Source: Nocardia iowensis (lineage in GTDB: Bacteria > Actinomycetota > Actinomycetes > Mycobacteriales > Mycobacteriaceae). From it: 64,000 nucleotides of DNA. The position numbers and the translations under genes are program-made. The notes beneath the pieces were generated by a model. The model saw nothing but the letters and a program-made list of their open reading frames with translations. It had not been told where the DNA came from and did not search any database. Below, piece after piece: positions 43,856-52,759 of the stretch (positions within the stretch are counted from its first letter, which is position 1; each line of letters opens with the position of its first letter). The stretch lies in NCBI RefSeq assembly GCF_019222765.1, contig NZ_CP078145.1, forward strand, positions 6,138,001-6,202,000, given 5' to 3'.

Positions 43856-45199
43856 TCAGCCTGCGGCGGCAATGCGCTCGGCGGCGGCGTTACCTGAAGC
43901 GACGCAGGCGGGGACGCCGACACCGTGCAGATAAGCGCCCGCGAGAGCGAGACCGTCGAGCGACGACACCGCGGATTCGATGGCGGCGACCCGATCGGTG
44001 TGACCTGGGGCGTATTGCGCGAGGCCGCCGCGCCAACGTTGCACCACGGCGGCGACCGGTTCGATGGCGACGCCGGTGACGGTGGCCAGATCCTCAGCGG
44101 CAGCGGCGATCAGGTCGGCGTCCGACCAGGACAGCGTCGAGTCGTCGCCGAATTTGCCGAAGGAGGCACGGACCAAAGCCGTTTCGCGCTGTGCCAGGTG
44201 TGTCCATTTGCGGCTGGACAGGGTGAACGCCTTGGCGCGCAACGATTCTCCGGTAGCGACCAGGATGCCGGAGTTGTGCGGGAGCGCGGTGTCGCGGGGA
44301 AGGGCAAGTGCGACAACGACGGACGAGGACAGCTCGATACCGGCCAGCGCTGCCGCGGCGTTCGGGGCGACCGTGCCGAGCAGTCGCGCGCTGACCGGGG
44401 CGGGCGTGGCGAGCACGACCGCGTCGACCGCGCCGATCGGGTCGACGACCCAGCCGCGCAGCCCGCGGGCCAACCGAGTAGCCGGTGTCGCGGTGACGAA
44501 TTTCGCACCGGATCGCGCCGCCAACGCCTCCAGCAGCACCTGGTAACCGTCCCTGAGCCCACCGAACACCGGTGCGTCCGAGGGCGGCGGCAGCGCGACG
44601 GAGACCGCGTGGGTGAGACTGGGCGCGCCATCGTCCAACGCGGCGGCCAAGGTCGGCAGCGCGGCGCGTATGCCGATCGAGCGGGAACTCCCGGCGTAGA
44701 CCCCGCCGAGCAGCGGATCCACGCTGCGCTCGGCGACCTGCGCCCCGAACCGGTCGGCGATCAGGCGGTACACGTCGATATCGGCGCCGGGTTCCCAGGC
44801 CAGTGGTCGCCGCGGCTCCGTGGCGATCCGCTCGACCGTCTCCGCGTCGACCAGCCCGCGCATCGATTCGGCGTCCGCCGGTATTCCCATCAGCGTCCGC
44901 TCCGGCAGCGGATGCGTCACCCCGCCCGACCACAGCAGCGGCCGCAACCCCGCGGGCGTCACCAGCTGCGTCTCCAGCCCGACCTCGCGCAGCAACTCCG
45001 GCACCTCGGGCCGCCGCCCGACAAACGCCTCCGCCCCGAGATCCAAAGGCTCCCCGGCTACTTCACCGGTATACAGAATCCCGCCAACCCGCTCGGCCCG
45101 ATCGAGCACCAGAATGTCGGCCTCGGCTCCCAGCAGCACCCGCAACCGATACGCGGCAGCCATCCCACTGATCCCGCCACCGACCACTGCGATCCTCAT
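43856..45199 (-). CDS. cgoX: Coproporphyrinogen III oxidase (HemY/CgoX type)
   Basis: A 447-aa FAD-dependent oxidase. The FAD-binding start IAVVGGGISGMAAAYRLR (residues 3-20) is followed by VLDRAERVGGIL and a C-terminal FAD motif LDGLALAGAYLHGVGVPACV. In actinobacteria this HemY-type enzyme oxidises coproporphyrinogen III to coproporphyrin III rather than protoporphyrinogen, consistent with the neighbouring ChdC. ATG 45199 begins right at the glycine motif; the longer frame to 45226 adds an unneeded leader. Position matches Rv2677c. Confidence 0.92.
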   Translation of the reverse strand: MRIAVVGGGISGMAAAYRLRVLLGAEADILVLDRAERVGGILYTGEVAGEPLDLGAEAFVGRRPEVPELLREVGLETQLVTPAGLRPLLWSGGVTHPLPERTLMGIPADAESMRGLVDAETVERIATEPRRPLAWEPGADIDVYRLIADRFGAQVAERSVDPLLGGVYAGSSRSIGIRAALPTLAAALDDGAPSLTHAVSVALPPPSDAPVFGGLRDGYQVLLEALAARSGAKFVTATPATRLARGLRGWVVDPIGAVDAVVLATPAPVSARLLGTVAPNAAAALAGIELSSSVVVALALPRDTALPHNSGILVATGESLRAKAFTLSSRKWTHLAQRETALVRASFGKFGDDSTLSWSDADLIAAAAEDLATVTGVAIEPVAAVVQRWRGGLAQYAPGHTDRVAAIESAVSSLDGLALAGAYLHGVGVPACVASGNAAAERIAAAG

Positions 45200-45256
45200 A
45201 ACCCCGACCGTATCCCCTGCCCGCACACCCTCCGCGACTAGGTCAGGGCGGCGAGC

Positions 45257-45790
45257 TCAGGGGGCGCCGCTGACGATGATGTCCGCGTTGGCGCGGGTGT
45301 CGTCCGCGGCGAAGTGGTTGTCCTCGTCGGTCATCCAGCGCTCCCACAGCGGTAGCGCGGATTCGCCGTCGCGTTCGAGGCCGCGCGCCAATCGCACGGT
45401 GCGCGGCGTATCGACCCAGATGGCGAGCGACAGCCGAGTTCGAACGGCGGCGCGCGCTGCGGACACGCCTTCCAGCACCACGACGCCGCCCGGCGCGACC
45501 TCGTGCCACTCGGCCAACGCTCGCCGACCCCAGTCGTAGCGCTGGTACCGAGCGGGCACGTCACGCGCGAGCGGTTCGAGCACCTGACTCTCCAACCGCG
45601 GCCACCAATGGAGCGGGTTGTCCCACGAGGCAAAGCTGTCGGTCGGCACCACCGTCGCGTCGCACTCGCGCGCCAGTTGTGCGGCGAGCGTTGACTTTCC
45701 GGCCCCGCCCGGTCCGTCGACGGCGACCAGCCTGGTCGAACCGAGCCGCGGCCCGCTCGCCAGTACCCGGGCCACGATCTCCGCGAGCAC
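45257..45790 (-). CDS. Uridine-kinase-like P-loop kinase
   Basis: A 177-aa P-loop kinase: Walker A VDGPGGAGKSTLAAQ (about residues 24-37), acidic strand TDSFASWDNPLHWW, catalytic-site strand VVLEGVSAARAA, and R-rich lid TVRLARGLERDG. The overall order resembles small uridine kinases and actinobacterial (d)CTP/adenylate-like kinases; substrate uncertain. GTG 45790 starts on the last base of the hemE stop codon (TAGTG), so it is translationally coupled to hemE. This gene is an addition relative to the M. tuberculosis order as I remember it. Confidence 0.8.
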   Translation of the reverse strand: MLAEIVARVLASGPRLGSTRLVAVDGPGGAGKSTLAAQLARECDATVVPTDSFASWDNPLHWWPRLESQVLEPLARDVPARYQRYDWGRRALAEWHEVAPGGVVVLEGVSAARAAVRTRLSLAIWVDTPRTVRLARGLERDGESALPLWERWMTDEDNHFAADDTRANADIIVSGAP

Positions 45791-46845
45791 TACAGTTCGT
45801 GCACCAGGTCGACCAGTGCGGTCAGCACGCCGGGGTCGGTGTCGGGCAGCACGCCGTGGCCGAGATTGAAGATGTGTCCCTTGGCGCCCAACGTGATCGC
45901 CTCGTCGGCCTCGTGCGCGATGCGGCGCGCTTCGGCTTCGACCGCGGCCGAGCCCGCGAACAGGACGGCGGGATCGAGGTTGCCCTGCAACGCTTTTCCG
46001 GGTCCGACGCGGCGCACCGCCTCGGTGAGCGGCACCCGCCAGTCGACACCGACCACGTCGGCGCCCGCCTCACCCATCGCGCCGAGCAGCTCGCCGGTGC
46101 CGACACCGAAGTGGATGCGCGGCACGCCCGCGTCGGCGACCTCGGCGAAGACGCGTTCGGAATGCGGCAGCACGAACCGGCGATAGTCGGCGAGGGACAG
46201 CGCCCCGGCCCAGGAATCGAACAGCTGCACAGCGTCGACACCGGCGGCCAGCTGGGCCCGCAGGAAGGCGATGGTGATGTCGGTGAGCGCACCGAGCAGC
46301 GCGTGCCAGGTCTGCGGGTCGGCGTACATCATCGACTTGGTGCGCTCGTGATTCTTGCTCGGCCCGCCCTCGACCAGGTAGGACGCCAGCGTGAACGGCG
46401 CGCCCGCGAACCCGATCAGCGGCGTCTCGCCGAGCGCGTCGACCAGTAGTCGCACCCCGTCAGCGACCGCGCCCACCTCTTCGGGACGCAGCCGCGGCAG
46501 CGCGCGCACATCGTCGACCGTGCGCACCGGCGACGCGATCACCGGCCCGACGCCGGGCACGATGTCGAGGTCGATGCCCGCCGCCTTCAGCGGAACGACG
46601 ATGTCGGAGAACAGGATCGCCGCGTCGACGCCGTGCCTGCGGATCGGCTGCATCGTGATCTCGCACACCAGCTCCGGGTCGAAGCAGGACTCCAGCATGC
46701 CGACGCCCTTGCGCAGCTCGCGGTATTCGGGCAGCGACCGTCCGGCTTGCCGCATGAACCACACCGGACGCCTGCTCGGCGTCGCGCCGGTGGCGGCGGC
46801 CAGGAACGGGGCATCGGTCAACCGGCGGCGGGTATGAGTGCTCAT
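45790..46845 (-). CDS. hemE: Uroporphyrinogen decarboxylase
   Basis: A 351-aa enzyme that decarboxylates the four acetate chains of uroporphyrinogen III. Signatures: [18 protein letters not shown] (PVWxMRQAGR, about residues 28-45), [47 protein letters not shown], and [12 protein letters not shown] near the end. ATG 46845 (MSTHTRRR) matches mycobacterial HemE; ATG 46854 three codons upstream is an alternative. Divergent from the DUF3000 gene. Supplies the coproporphyrin branch completed by the neighbouring cgoX and chdC. Confidence 0.95.
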   Translation of the reverse strand: MSTHTRRRLTDAPFLAAATGATPSRRPVWFMRQAGRSLPEYRELRKGVGMLESCFDPELVCEITMQPIRRHGVDAAILFSDIVVPLKAAGIDLDIVPGVGPVIASPVRTVDDVRALPRLRPEEVGAVADGVRLLVDALGETPLIGFAGAPFTLASYLVEGGPSKNHERTKSMMYADPQTWHALLGALTDITIAFLRAQLAAGVDAVQLFDSWAGALSLADYRRFVLPHSERVFAEVADAGVPRIHFGVGTGELLGAMGEAGADVVGVDWRVPLTEAVRRVGPGKALQGNLDPAVLFAGSAAVEAEARRIAHEADEAITLGAKGHIFNLGHGVLPDTDPGVLTALVDLVHEL

Positions 46846-47100
46846 CGAGCCCATCGTAAAGGGCGGCTGTCCAGCCCCCATCCGCCCGGGCGGGCCATCC
46901 CACGGGACATGGCCGCGACAGAACGCGAGTGCGGCCACGGTGCCGTCCCGCTCGACGCGCCCCTGGTGTTCCTGGGGTCGGCAGAGGCGACACGCCCGGG
47001 GGCGGGGGCGCGCCAAAGCAGGGAAGGGCCCACGGACGCCGCAGGAATACAGCGGCGCGCCTCCGACTGTGCCGGGTGCACAAGGTCTACCGTCCCCTTC

Positions 47101-47739
47101 GTGACACCGCTCGACTTCCGCGACGGCGCCGCACCGACCGAGGGACCTCATGGCGAGCCAGCTCAATTTCGCGCCGCGGTCGATGCGATGGGCACCGCTA
47201 CCGTGCACCCTCGGATCGAGCTGGCGCCGATCCGGCCGCCGCAACGTCTGGCGCCCTACTCATTCGCACTCGGTGCCGAGGTAAAACATCCGGAATCCGG
47301 TGTCGTGCCGGTCGATTCGGAAGGCGATGCGTTCGGCAGGCTGATCCTGCTGCACGATCCGGACGGTGACGACGCCTGGCATGGCACGCTGCGGCTGGTC
47401 GCCTACATCCAGGCCGACATCGATGCCGCGCTGGCCACCGACCCGCTGCTGCCGGAGGTGGCGTGGAGCTGGCTGGTGGACGCGTTGGAGTCGCGGTCGG
47501 AACCGTTCACCGCACTCGGCGGCACCGTCACCTCGACGAGTTCGGTGCGTTACGGCGATATCGCAGGCCCGCCGCGGGCCCACCAGTTGGAGCTGCGCGC
47601 GTCCTGGACCGCGCTCACCAACGACATGCGTCCGCACGTGGAAGGATTCTGCGAGGTACTCGCCTACGCGGCCGGACTCCCACCGGCCGGCATCACCGAG
47701 CTGCAGATGCGACCGGACCTGTCGAACGACCAGCGATAG
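47101..47739 (+). CDS. DUF3000 family protein
   Basis: A 212-aa conserved actinobacterial protein. [20 protein letters not shown] followed by GAEV is the family's conserved entry; [20 protein letters not shown] and WSWLVDALE come next, with [18 protein letters not shown] in the C-terminal half. The function is unknown; it is almost always next to the RNase D-like gene, as here (92 nt gap) and as Rv2680. GTG 47101 is the best start in a longer open frame; the ribosome site is weak, so the N-terminus is uncertain by up to 30 residues. Confidence 0.85.
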   Translation: MTPLDFRDGAAPTEGPHGEPAQFRAAVDAMGTATVHPRIELAPIRPPQRLAPYSFALGAEVKHPESGVVPVDSEGDAFGRLILLHDPDGDDAWHGTLRLVAYIQADIDAALATDPLLPEVAWSWLVDALESRSEPFTALGGTVTSTSSVRYGDIAGPPRAHQLELRASWTALTNDMRPHVEGFCEVLAYAAGLPPAGITELQMRPDLSNDQR

Positions 47740-47831
47740 CCGACCGCTATTCCGCTGCCGTTCTCCCTTCCGACACACGGAAGCCCGATAGGGCGACGAC
47801 CGCCGCGGCACTGCACGTAAAGTTCAACAAC

Positions 47832-49094
47832 ATGTCCGTACCCGACGAATCCGAACCCACCGGCGCGCCTCCCCTGCTCGCGCCCGTGGATGGCGTGCCT
47901 CCGGTACTGGACACCGCCGCCGAAATCGCCGCGGCCGCCGCTCGTCTCGCCGCGGGCACCGGCCCGCTCGCCGTCGACGCCGAACGTGCTTCTGGCTTCC
48001 GGTATTCGGCGCGCGCCTACCTGATTCAGCTACGCAGGGACGGTGCCGGTACGTTCCTCATCGACCCGATTCCGGTCACCGACGCGCTCGGCCCGCTGGC
48101 CGACGCGATCAACGGTCTCGAATGGGTATTGCATTCGGCGGACCAGGATTTGCCGGGTCTCGCCGAACTCGGCCTGCGCCCGCAGCGGCTGTTCGACACC
48201 GAATTGGGCGGTCGGCTGGCCGGTTTCGAGCGCGTCGGACTGGCCGCGATGGTGGAGAACCTGCTCGGGCACGCATTGCGCAAGGGGCACGGCGCCGCCG
48301 ACTGGTCCACCAGGCCGCTGCCCGACGAATGGCTCAATTACGCGGCACTGGATGTCGAACTGCTGTTGGAGTTGCGCGACGCGGTCGCCACCGCACTCGA
48401 GGCACAGGGCAAAACCGATTGGGCGGCACAGGAATTCGAGCACGTCAGGACGGCGGAGCCGGCCGCACCCAAGGCGGACCGGTGGCGGCGCACCTCTGGC
48501 ATCCACAATCTGCGCCGGACCAGGCAACTGGCCGTGGTGCGCGAACTGTGGACCACGCGGGACACGCTGGCCCGCGCCCGCGATGTCGCGCCTGCCCGGA
48601 TTCTGCCGGACGCCGCGATCATCGCGGCGGTGACGGCGGACCCGAAGACCATCGCGCAACTGCGTGCGCTGCCGGTATTCGGCGGGCCGCGGCAGCGCCG
48701 GTACTCGCGAGAGTGGCTGGCCGCGATCGATCGCGGCCGGACCATGCCGGACAGTGAGCTGCCGCCACTGACCCAGCCGTTCGACGGTCCGCCCCCGGTG
48801 AATCGCTGGGAACGGCGCGACCCGGCGGCCGCCGCCCGGTTGACCCGCGCGCGCACGGCGATGGGTGAGCTGTCCACCGAACATTCCATTCCGGTGGAGA
48901 ACCTGCTCTCTCCCGACCTGGTCCGCCGCCTGTGCTGGGACGGCCTGCCGGATTACGACCGAGTGCCCGACTCCCCCGCCGACCTGGCCGCCGCCATCGA
49001 CGGCTTCCTGAAGTCAGGCGGGGCAAGGCCGTGGCAGCGCGAACTGGCCGTGCCGCCGCTGACCGAGGCGCTGATGCCGAAGCAGGCCGACTGA
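47832..49094 (+). CDS. RNase D-like 3'-5' exonuclease with HRDC domain
   Basis: A 420-aa DEDDy-type exonuclease. Exo I LAVDAERASGFRYSARAY (D-x-E, about residues 49-51), Exo II LHSADQDLPGLAELG, and Exo III LNYAALDVELLLEL (Y...D). The HRDC domain lies at about 210-290 (VVRELWTTRDTLARARDVAP). Probable role in 3' trimming of stable RNA. ATG 47832. Position matches Rv2681. Confidence 0.93.
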   Translation: MSVPDESEPTGAPPLLAPVDGVPPVLDTAAEIAAAAARLAAGTGPLAVDAERASGFRYSARAYLIQLRRDGAGTFLIDPIPVTDALGPLADAINGLEWVLHSADQDLPGLAELGLRPQRLFDTELGGRLAGFERVGLAAMVENLLGHALRKGHGAADWSTRPLPDEWLNYAALDVELLLELRDAVATALEAQGKTDWAAQEFEHVRTAEPAAPKADRWRRTSGIHNLRRTRQLAVVRELWTTRDTLARARDVAPARILPDAAIIAAVTADPKTIAQLRALPVFGGPRQRRYSREWLAAIDRGRTMPDSELPPLTQPFDGPPPVNRWERRDPAAAARLTRARTAMGELSTEHSIPVENLLSPDLVRRLCWDGLPDYDRVPDSPADLAAAIDGFLKSGGARPWQRELAVPPLTEALMPKQAD

Positions 49095-49098
49095 GTCG

Positions 49099-49482
49099 CT
49101 ACTCCTTGATGCCGAAGTCGTAGGCCTCCTGCAGCCAGCCCTCGTTCACCACGTGCTCGACGACCGATTCGTCGAGCACCCGGATTTGATGGGTCCACTT
49201 CCCCGGGTATGTCTCCTGGACGCTGAGTACCAGTGGATCCGACACCGGTTTGCGCATATCGAGGGTGAGCATGAGGACGTCCTCAGGCACCTTCTTGCCC
49301 CGCGGTGTCGGCCACAGCCAGGCGAACTTCCGGTCAGCGCCGAAGGAGACCTGGCTCTTGGTGACCGCGGTGGTGATCGCGCCCAGCGCCTCGATCCGCG
49401 GCGCCAGACTGCGGAACAGGCGCAGTGCGTCCGGTCGGCCGGCGAACAAATTCTCGACGGTGTGTTCGTCCATCCTTGGCAT
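49099..49482 (-). CDS. DUF5655-like protein
   Basis: A 127-aa soluble protein of the DUF5655 type (ALRLFRSLAPRIEALGAITT, TKSQVSFGADRKFAWLW, VLSVQETYPGKWTHQIRV). Family function is unknown; members often sit with regulators. ATG 49482 overlaps the last base of the MerR gene's TAA (TAATG), so the two are coupled. Convergent with the RNase D-like gene (4-nt gap). Confidence 0.75.
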   Translation of the reverse strand: MPRMDEHTVENLFAGRPDALRLFRSLAPRIEALGAITTAVTKSQVSFGADRKFAWLWPTPRGKKVPEDVLMLTLDMRKPVSDPLVLSVQETYPGKWTHQIRVLDESVVEHVVNEGWLQEAYDFGIKE

Positions 49483-49877
49483 TATTGCCGAAGCAGCCGC
49501 GCCGAGGCGGCCGCTCGGAAGTTGGGACAGCTGGTGATGTCCGCATGATCGCAGGCCAGCCCGTGATCGACCATTTCCAGCGATGCCTGCGCGCGGGCGA
49601 TGCGTGCCAGTAATTCTTCGCGCCGCCGCAGCAGCACCGCCGACCGGTCGGAGCCGGTGAGGATGGCGCGGATGTCGTCGAGGCTGAATCCGGCGTCCTT
49701 CGCGAGCAGGATGACGGCGACGCGAAAGACGTCGTCGTCGGTATAGCGTCGGCGTCCGGCCGAATCCCGTTCGGGGCCAAGTAGACCCACGGATTCCCAG
49801 TGCCGCAGCACATGTGTTGCCAGACCGAATCGCGCGGCCACGGTCCCGATGGGTTTCGCCACGGCACTTGACTTCAT
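49482..49877 (-). CDS. MerR-family transcriptional regulator
   Basis: A 131-aa regulator. The MerR HTH reads IGTVAARFGLATHVLRHWES then VGLLGPERDSAGRRRYTDDD (residues about 10-48), and a helix FSLDDIRAILTGSD follows with a short coiled coil. CDHADITSCPNF near the end carries two cysteines that could bind metal or sense redox, but the pattern is not one of the well known ones. ATG 49877 lies inside the divergent promoter dyad. Divergent from a methyltransferase gene, the likely target. Confidence 0.88.
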   Translation of the reverse strand: MKSSAVAKPIGTVAARFGLATHVLRHWESVGLLGPERDSAGRRRYTDDDVFRVAVILLAKDAGFSLDDIRAILTGSDRSAVLLRRREELLARIARAQASLEMVDHGLACDHADITSCPNFRAAASARLLRQ

Positions 49878-49882
49878 GTCAA
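49868..49882. promoter_or_regulatory. MerR-type dyad between divergent genes
   Basis: TTGAC (49868-49872) and GTCAA (49878-49882) form a perfect 5-bp dyad around TTCAT, in the gap of about 20 bp between the MerR and methyltransferase starts. It overlaps the MerR start codon, so binding would block its own expression; on the plus strand TTGACT could be a -35 box. Confidence 0.5.
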
Positions 49883-49896
49883 CATTAAGTCGAATG

Positions 49897-50655
49897 ATGG
49901 CCGCTATGTCCACCTCTGCCACCGACAGCTTGATCCAGCGACTCGACGCCGCCGACGCCATGCCGGGCGCCGCCGAACTGCGCACCCACTCCTACGAACT
50001 CCTGCACCTGCCGCCCGGTGCCTCCGTGCTGGACGTCGGCTGCGGCTCCGGTCGCGCCGTCGCCGAGCTGGCCGCTCGAGGGGCCTGCCCCATCGGGGTC
50101 GATCCGGATCAGCGGATGCTCGACGTCGCGCGAACACGCTGGCCCGCATTGGATTTCCGGTCCGGCAGCGCGCAAGCCCTTCCGCTGCCGGACGAATCGG
50201 CGTCCGGTTATCGGGCGGACAAGGTATTCCACGAAATCGCCGATCCGGCAGCGGCATTGGCCGAGGCGGAGCGGGTCTTGGTGCCAGGCGGTCGCATCGT
50301 CCTGCTCGATCTGGATTGGGACGCCGTCGTCGTCGACTCCGACGATCCGGCGACAACCCGCGCCATCGTGCATGCTCGCGCAGACGCGATCACAAATCCG
50401 CAGGCCGCCCGCGGGTGCCGGAACATGCTGCTCGCCAGCGGTTTCCGCGACGTCACCGTGGCAGGGCGGCTATCGATCTTCACCGACGAGCGCATGCTCG
50501 GGCTGCTGACCCGCCTGACCGAGGTGGCGGTCGCCAACGGCGAGCTGGACCGCGAACGCACCGAGGCTTGGCTCGCGGAGCAGACCGAACGGGCCGGATC
50601 AGGCCGCCTGATGCTGGCGATACCGCTGTTCGTCGCGGCGGCGACCCGGCCATAG
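49897..50655 (+). CDS. Class I SAM-dependent methyltransferase
   Basis: A 252-aa Methyltransf_11-like enzyme: motif I VLDVGCGSGRAVAELAARGA (about residues 42-61), acidic residue in GVDPDQRM, motif II region ALPLPDESASGYRADKVFHE, and VLVPGGRIVLLDLDWDAVVV. Similar enzymes methylate small molecules. Start may be ATG 49894, 49897 or 49906; none has a clear ribosome site, which suggests a nearly leaderless transcript from the MerR dyad. Substrate unknown. Confidence 0.85.
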   Translation: MAAMSTSATDSLIQRLDAADAMPGAAELRTHSYELLHLPPGASVLDVGCGSGRAVAELAARGACPIGVDPDQRMLDVARTRWPALDFRSGSAQALPLPDESASGYRADKVFHEIADPAAALAEAERVLVPGGRIVLLDLDWDAVVVDSDDPATTRAIVHARADAITNPQAARGCRNMLLASGFRDVTVAGRLSIFTDERMLGLLTRLTEVAVANGELDRERTEAWLAEQTERAGSGRLMLAIPLFVAAATRP

Positions 50656-50663
50656 TGGCGAGC

Positions 50664-52592
50664 TCACCGCGCGGCGAGCCACCCGCCGATCCGCCGGGCG
50701 ATGTCGGGAGCCGTGAGTCCCAGCTCCGCGTGCACCTCACCGCGCGACGCATGGTCCAGGAATTGCTGTGGCACACCGAGATCGCGGGTCGGGATATCCA
50801 GGCCGGAATTGCGCAGCCGAGCCGACACAGTGGAGCCGATGCCGCCGTGCAGTCCGCCGTCTTCCAGCGTGACCACGAGCCGGTAGTTCTCGGCGAGCTT
50901 GACCAGCGTGTCGGAGACCGGGAGCACCCAGCGCGGGTCGATGACGGTGACCGAAACCCCTTCGGTCTCCAGCAGATCCGCGGCGCGCAGGGCGACCTCG
51001 GCGAACGAGCCGACGGCCACCAGCAGCACGTCACCGCGTACCGCCTGGACCGATCCGCCGCCGTCGAGCGCGGGTTCGTCGCCGGTGCGCTCGCCGGCGG
51101 CGAGCCGCAGCACGTCCACCCCGTCGAGCCGTTCGACGGCCGAGATATCGTCGGCGACACTGCCTTTGGGGAACCGGATGGCGGTGGGGCCGTCGTTGAC
51201 GGCGAGCGCCTCGGCCAGTTCCTCGCGCAGGGTCGCCGCGTCGCGCGGCGCCGCCACCCGGATGCCGGGGATGATGCCGAGCACCGAGAGGTCCCACATG
51301 CCGTTGTGACTGGCACCGTCGGGGCCGGTGATACCGGAACGGTCCAGCACGACGGTCACCGGCTGCTTCAACAGCGCGACGTCCATCAGCAGCTGGTCGA
51401 AGGCACGGTTGAGGAAGGTCGAGTAGATCGCGACGACGGGATGCATGCCGCCCAGCGCGAGCCCGGCCGCCGAGGCCATGGCGTGCTGTTCGGCGATGCC
51501 GACATCGAACATCCGCTCCGGGAACCGCTCACCGAATGCCGCGAGCCCGGTCGGCCCCGCCATGGCCGCGGTGATCGCGACGATGTCGTCGCGCTGTTCG
51601 GCGTGCGCGATGAGTTCCTGGGAGAACACCGAGGTCCAGCCGAGCGCCTTCGGCCCACCGACCGGGACCCCGGTGAGCGGGTCGATCGGGTCACAGGCGT
51701 GCATCTGGTCGGCGATGTGGTTCTCGGCGGGCGCGTAGCCGTGGCCCTTCTGCGTCACCGCGTGCACCACGACCGGTCCGCCGAAGTCCTTGGCCCGGCG
51801 CAGCGCCGCCTCCAGCGCGACGATGTCGTGCCCGTCGACCGGGCCGACGTACTTCATCCCGAGGTCGCTGAACAGCTCCTGCGGGCTTACCGCGTCCTTT
51901 ATCCCGGCCTTCACCGCGTGCATCATCGAGTAGGCGGACTCGCCGACCCGCGGAATGCTCTTCAGGATCCGTTTCCCGGCGTCCAGCGCGTGCTCGTAGG
52001 CGGGCTGGGTGCGCAGCGCGGTCAACCGGTCGGCGAGGCCGCCGATGGTCGGCGCGTAGGAGCGGCCGTTGTCGTTGACGACGATCACCACCGGGCGGTC
52101 CGGCGCGCCCGCGATGTTGTTGAGCGCCTCCCAGCACATGCCGCCGGTGAGCGCGCCGTCCCCGACCACCGCCACCACATGGCGGTTCTGCCCGCTCAGC
52201 GCGAACGCCTTCGCCAGACCGTCCGCGTAGGACAACGACGCCGAGGCGTGCGAGGACTCCACCCAGTCGTGCGCGCTCTCGGCGCGGCTCGGGTAGCCGG
52301 ACAGTCCGCCCTGCTTGCGCAGCGTGTCGAACTCGTCCTTGCGGCCGGTCAGGATCTTGTGCACATAGGCCTGGTGGCCGGTGTCGAAGATCAACGGGTC
52401 GGCCGGCGAGTCGAAGATCCGGTGCAGGGCGATGGTCAGCTCGACCACGCCGAGATTCGGGCCGAGGTGCCCGCCGGTCGCGGCCACCTTCCGCACCAGG
52501 AACTCACGGATCTCGTCCGCCAGCTCACGCAATTGCGGCGCGGTGAGCGGACGCAGATCTTCGGGCGTGTCGACCCGGGAAAGCACTCCCAC
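50664..52592 (-). CDS. dxs: 1-deoxy-D-xylulose-5-phosphate synthase
   Basis: A 642-aa ThDP enzyme, first step of the MEP isoprenoid pathway. Marks: [50 protein letters not shown], ThDP motif [16 protein letters not shown] (about residues 150-165), transketolase-type pyrimidine domain with [17 protein letters not shown], and the C-terminal domain [15 protein letters not shown] 52592; GGAGG lies 12 nt upstream. Position matches Rv2682c. Together with the idi gene at 7.3 kb it shows full IPP/DMAPP supply. Confidence 0.97.
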   Translation of the reverse strand: MGVLSRVDTPEDLRPLTAPQLRELADEIREFLVRKVAATGGHLGPNLGVVELTIALHRIFDSPADPLIFDTGHQAYVHKILTGRKDEFDTLRKQGGLSGYPSRAESAHDWVESSHASASLSYADGLAKAFALSGQNRHVVAVVGDGALTGGMCWEALNNIAGAPDRPVVIVVNDNGRSYAPTIGGLADRLTALRTQPAYEHALDAGKRILKSIPRVGESAYSMMHAVKAGIKDAVSPQELFSDLGMKYVGPVDGHDIVALEAALRRAKDFGGPVVVHAVTQKGHGYAPAENHIADQMHACDPIDPLTGVPVGGPKALGWTSVFSQELIAHAEQRDDIVAITAAMAGPTGLAAFGERFPERMFDVGIAEQHAMASAAGLALGGMHPVVAIYSTFLNRAFDQLLMDVALLKQPVTVVLDRSGITGPDGASHNGMWDLSVLGIIPGIRVAAPRDAATLREELAEALAVNDGPTAIRFPKGSVADDISAVERLDGVDVLRLAAGERTGDEPALDGGGSVQAVRGDVLLVAVGSFAEVALRAADLLETEGVSVTVIDPRWVLPVSDTLVKLAENYRLVVTLEDGGLHGGIGSTVSARLRNSGLDIPTRDLGVPQQFLDHASRGEVHAELGLTAPDIARRIGGWLAAR

Positions 52593-52759
52593 CTGAACTC
52601 GCTCCCTCCGGATTGTGCATCTGATCCGATCAGTCTACGGAGCGGCGGGCGGTGCCCTCGAACGAGAACCGAACTGCCACACCTGGCAACGACCATCACC
52701 AGCCGACATCGGGCCGGAATGTGAGCCTCGGCATACCGTACTCGGCCTACAGTAATCAT

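Noticed and set aside
50316-52724. Plus-strand frame of 802 codons opposite dxs
   Set aside because: Antisense shadow of dxs and of the methyltransferase; composition is His/Arg/Gly-rich and motif-free.
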